Shown here: positions 4,867-6,915 of the stretch, piece after piece | Layout: each line of letters starts with the position of its first letter | Position numbering within the stretch: the first letter of the stretch is position 1 | NCBI GenBank assembly: GCA_027623615.1 | Contig: JAQBVH010000171.1 | Location: 1 to 6,915 of the forward strand | Direction of reading: 5' to 3' | Length of the DNA stretch: 6,915 nucleotides | Origin: Planctomycetota bacterium | GTDB lineage: Bacteria > Planctomycetota > UBA1135 > GCA-002686595 | Position numbers and translations under genes: made by a program | Notes under the pieces: model-generated | Databases searched by the model: none | What the model was told of the DNA's origin: nothing | The model's input: the letters and a program-made list of their open reading frames with translations, nothing else

Positions 4867-4872
4867 GTTGCC

Positions 4873-6825
4873 ATGGAGCCCAACCCTCGACCTACTCGAA
4901 CTGCCTGCGGCCAGGCGACCTTCCAACTCTGGATGGTCAACGTCGCCGTGGGCGCGGTCGTCGGCGCGGCCTGGCTCGGGCGCGTGCCCGCCGAGCTCTC
5001 GGCCTGGACCCGGGCCTACGTCGGCGTGGCCCTGCTCTCGAGCGTGGCGGTTCTGGCCCTCGTTCCGGGACTGCTCTTCCTCGTCATCCACCGGCGCACC
5101 AAGGAGCGCTGGCGCCTGGCGGGTGTCGTTCAGGCGCTGGTCGGGACCTTGTTCCTCGCCCTGCTCTACACGGACACCATCGTCCACAAGCTGCTCGGGT
5201 ACCACTTCAACGGAGCGGTCCTGAACGTCGCCCTGAGCCCCGGCTCTGGGGACGCGGTCAACCTGGGTTGGACCGTGTGGGGGCCGGTGATCGTGACCCT
5301 GCTGCTCGGCACGTCGTTGCAGTACTTCGTCTGGCGCTCGGCCCTGGGGTGGATGCAGCGCCGCGAGGCTCTGGACCAGCGCGTGCCGCTGCTGCTCCAG
5401 CCGCGCGTGGTCTGCCTCGCCTTTCTCGTGCCAGCCTTCGGCATCGAGAAGAGCGTGTACGCGGCCGCCGACTTTCAGGGGGACTCCGAGCTGTTGATCG
5501 CCTCGAAGCGGCTGCCCCTCTATCCGCGCATCCGCCTCGGACGCATCCTCGATCCGGTAGGCACGAAGGTGCCCGCCCTCGAGTTGATGCCGCGCACCTC
5601 GGATCGGCTCGGCTACCCGCACGAGAAGCCGGTGCTGCCCGCGGACGGCGCGCGACCGAACCTGTTCCTGATGGTGCTCGACTCCTGGAGGCTCGACACC
5701 TTCAACGACGAGCTGACCCCCGCCCTGGCCGAGTTCGCCGCGGGCTCACGCCAGTTCACGAACCACATCTCCTCGGGCAACGACACGCGCTTCAGCCTCT
5801 TCTCGATGCTCTACGGCCTGCACGGGTCGTACTGGTTCAAGGTCGAGGAGAAGGGCAAGACCCCCGAGGCGTGTCCGCCCGCGTTGATCCAGGCCCTCAC
5901 GGACGAGGGCTACGACATCCGCGTGTTCTCCGCCGCGTCGCTGAAGTTCCCGGCCTTCCGCAGCACGACCTGGGTCAGCCTGCCGGAAGAGAACATCGTC
6001 GACAGCTTCCAGCATCCCGACGGCAGACCCCGCTCGACGATCAGCTGGGAGAAGGACCAGTTCGTGGCGGAGGCCGTCCAGGACTGGCTCGACGAGCGCG
6101 AGGCGCGCGGCGATGGGCGGCCCTTCTTCTGCTTCGTGCTGCTCGACGGTCCGCACCAGCCGTACTTCAACCCGGGCGGCCCCTACCAGCCCTCGGTCCC
6201 GCGCCTCAACTATGTCGAGCTCGGTCGCGCGATCGAGGAGCCCGAGATCGACCCGCTGGCCGAAAAGCTCTGGAACACCTACCGCAACTGCGTGCTCCAG
6301 GCGGACCTGACGGCGGGCACGATGCTGGACGCCCTGTCGACCCGCGGAGTGCTGGACGAGACCGTGGTGATGGTGACCGGCGACCACGGTGAGGAGTTTG
6401 GTGAGAACGGCTACTGGGGACACACCAGCAACTTCTCGGACCAGCAGGTCCAGGTGCCCTTCTACCTCAAGGGCCCCGGCATCGAGCCGGGCATCGAGGA
6501 CCGGCCGACCTCGCATCTCGACGTCTCCAACTCCCTGCTCGAACTGCTCGGTGCGGACCCCAGCCGACGCGCCGGGTACTCCCTGGGCGAGAGCCTGTTC
6601 GACCCGCTGCCGGTGCGAAACCGGGTCATCGCTGGCTGGAAGCACCTGGGGGTGGCCTGTGGCGCCGGTGAGATGATCGACATCGACTTGGGGCCCGTGC
6701 CCCACGAGCTCGAGGTCTACGACCACCGCTGGCAGCCCCTGGAGGGCGTTCCCGAGCGCTGCGCCGACCACGAGGCCACCCTGCGCCGGGTGGCCGACGA
6801 GTGCGCGCGCTTCCTGGCGCGTTAG
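4873..6825 (+). CDS. YejM/PbgA-like membrane protein with sulfatase/LtaS-type domain
   Basis: 650 residues from the ATG at 4873. Seen: five membrane segments at about 18-36, 48-72, 82-103, 132-154 and 172-196, then a periplasmic sulfatase/alkaline-phosphatase-superfamily domain. The arrangement and text track E. coli YejM (586 aa), for example FNGAVLNVALSP (112-123) and ISSGNDTRFSLFSMLYG (299-315, YejM MSSGNTTDNGIFGLFYG). YejM/PbgA sits in the inner membrane, binds LPS or cardiolipin and regulates LpxC through LapB. Unlike E. coli YejM, this protein keeps catalytic-type residues: Asp270 (VLDSWR), Thr305 as likely nucleophile, HQPY (428-431), Asp504-His505 (GDHGEEFGE) and His517. It may therefore be an active LtaS-like or phosphoethanolamine-transferase-like enzyme (inference). 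The ATG at 4873 gives an N-tail matching YejM; ATGs at 4852 (657 aa) and 4933 are alternatives, and none has a clear ribosome-binding site. It has no plus-strand neighbour here. Its TAG stop is the first three bases of a palindromic element. Confidence 0.88.
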   Translation: MEPNPRPTRTACGQATFQLWMVNVAVGAVVGAAWLGRVPAELSAWTRAYVGVALLSSVAVLALVPGLLFLVIHRRTKERWRLAGVVQALVGTLFLALLYTDTIVHKLLGYHFNGAVLNVALSPGSGDAVNLGWTVWGPVIVTLLLGTSLQYFVWRSALGWMQRREALDQRVPLLLQPRVVCLAFLVPAFGIEKSVYAAADFQGDSELLIASKRLPLYPRIRLGRILDPVGTKVPALELMPRTSDRLGYPHEKPVLPADGARPNLFLMVLDSWRLDTFNDELTPALAEFAAGSRQFTNHISSGNDTRFSLFSMLYGLHGSYWFKVEEKGKTPEACPPALIQALTDEGYDIRVFSAASLKFPAFRSTTWVSLPEENIVDSFQHPDGRPRSTISWEKDQFVAEAVQDWLDEREARGDGRPFFCFVLLDGPHQPYFNPGGPYQPSVPRLNYVELGRAIEEPEIDPLAEKLWNTYRNCVLQADLTAGTMLDALSTRGVLDETVVMVTGDHGEEFGENGYWGHTSNFSDQQVQVPFYLKGPGIEPGIEDRPTSHLDVSNSLLELLGADPSRRAGYSLGESLFDPLPVRNRVIAGWKHLGVACGAGEMIDIDLGPVPHELEVYDHRWQPLEGVPERCADHEATLRRVADECARFLAR

Positions 6826-6851
6826 GCGACCCCGATGGGGCCGCCTACGCC
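6823..6851 (+). repeat. 29-bp palindromic element, copy 2 (overlaps a stop codon)
   Basis: Same element as at 3332-3360, with 28 of 29 positions identical in gene-sense orientation; the loop here is GAT. Its first three bases are the TAG stop of the YejM-like gene. Stem: TAGGCG with CGCCTA, an A/C mismatch, then CCCC with GGGG. Confidence 0.75.
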
Positions 6852-6877
6852 TCCCGCGGAGGCGTGAGTGTTGTTTG
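6848..6877 (+). terminator. Rho-independent terminator of the YejM-like gene
   Basis: CGCCTCC (6848-6854) pairs with GGAGGCG (6858-6864) over a 3-nt loop, giving a 7-bp GC-rich stem. A T-rich tail follows (6865-6877, TGAGTGTTGTTTG). It shares its first bases with the end of the palindromic element, so the two could fold as alternatives. Confidence 0.6.
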
Positions 6878-6881
6878 ACGC

Positions 6882-6897
6882 CACACCTGACGGTGTG
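6882..6897 (+). other. Additional 6-bp hairpin after the terminator
   Basis: CACACC and GGTGTG pair around a TGAC loop. It is the third consecutive hairpin downstream of the YejM-like gene. It may reinforce termination or belong to a gene beyond the right edge; nothing else is recognisable from here to the end of the window. Confidence 0.4.
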
Positions 6898-6915
6898 TCG
6901 ACCGGAGCTTGCACC

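Noticed and set aside
4510..4872. Upstream in-frame extension of the YejM-like gene to ATG 4510
   Set aside because: It would translate through the antisense of tRNA-Ser and the promoter region; the YejM-like N-terminus begins near 4873.
4212..6392. 726-codon plus-strand frame overlapping the HDOD start, the tRNA and the YejM-like gene
   Set aside because: It runs through a tRNA and across two well-supported genes in another frame; low-complexity Arg/Gly/Pro-rich product.
1..6915. CRISPR arrays, insertion sequences, attachment sites or prophage genes
   Set aside because: No array of regularly spaced repeats, no transposase or integrase, and no duplication of the tRNA 3' end was seen.

Overview
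High-GC bacterial chromosome segment with five genes and one tRNA gene on the minus strand and one long gene diverging from them on the plus strand. A MurD peptidoglycan ligase, a lipobox-bearing PEGA lipoprotein and a YejM/PbgA-like membrane protein point to a diderm. The HDOD protein, the PEGA lipoprotein and the McsA/Clp N-domain pair would suit Planctomycetota or a Myxococcota-like lineage, but the phylum is an inference from gene style and was not tested.

Layout, following minus-strand transcription from high to low coordinates: tRNA-Ser(GCU) (4603-4692) has its own -35/-10 promoter. An HDOD signalling protein follows (3545-4387). A 327-bp gap then holds a perfect inverted repeat, a 29-bp palindromic element and a promoter-like element. 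Next come a PEGA lipoprotein that appears to start at CTG (2762-3217), then a second copy of the promoter-like element, murD (1202-2530), a stand-alone Clp N-domain-like protein whose GTG overlaps the murD stop (333-1205), and an McsA-type zinc-ribbon protein that runs off the window's left edge (1-291). The plus-strand gene (4873-6825) encodes a five-helix membrane protein with a sulfatase/LtaS-type domain. It ends in a second copy of the 29-bp palindrome, followed by a terminator-like hairpin.

Three themes tie the window together. (1) murD, the Clp N-domain protein and the McsA-like protein look like one operon. It joins cell-wall synthesis to two pieces that resemble the substrate-handling side of the McsAB-ClpC protein quality-control system, but without an ATPase in view. 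(2) The same promoter-plus-hairpin architecture occurs upstream of both the PEGA gene and murD, and a weaker version precedes the plus-strand gene. (3) A nearly identical 29-bp palindrome lies downstream of two unrelated genes, which suggests a dispersed terminator or insulator element. Residue-level oddities include a MurD lacking several canonical substrate-contact residues and a YejM-like protein that keeps the catalytic-type residues lost in E. coli YejM.
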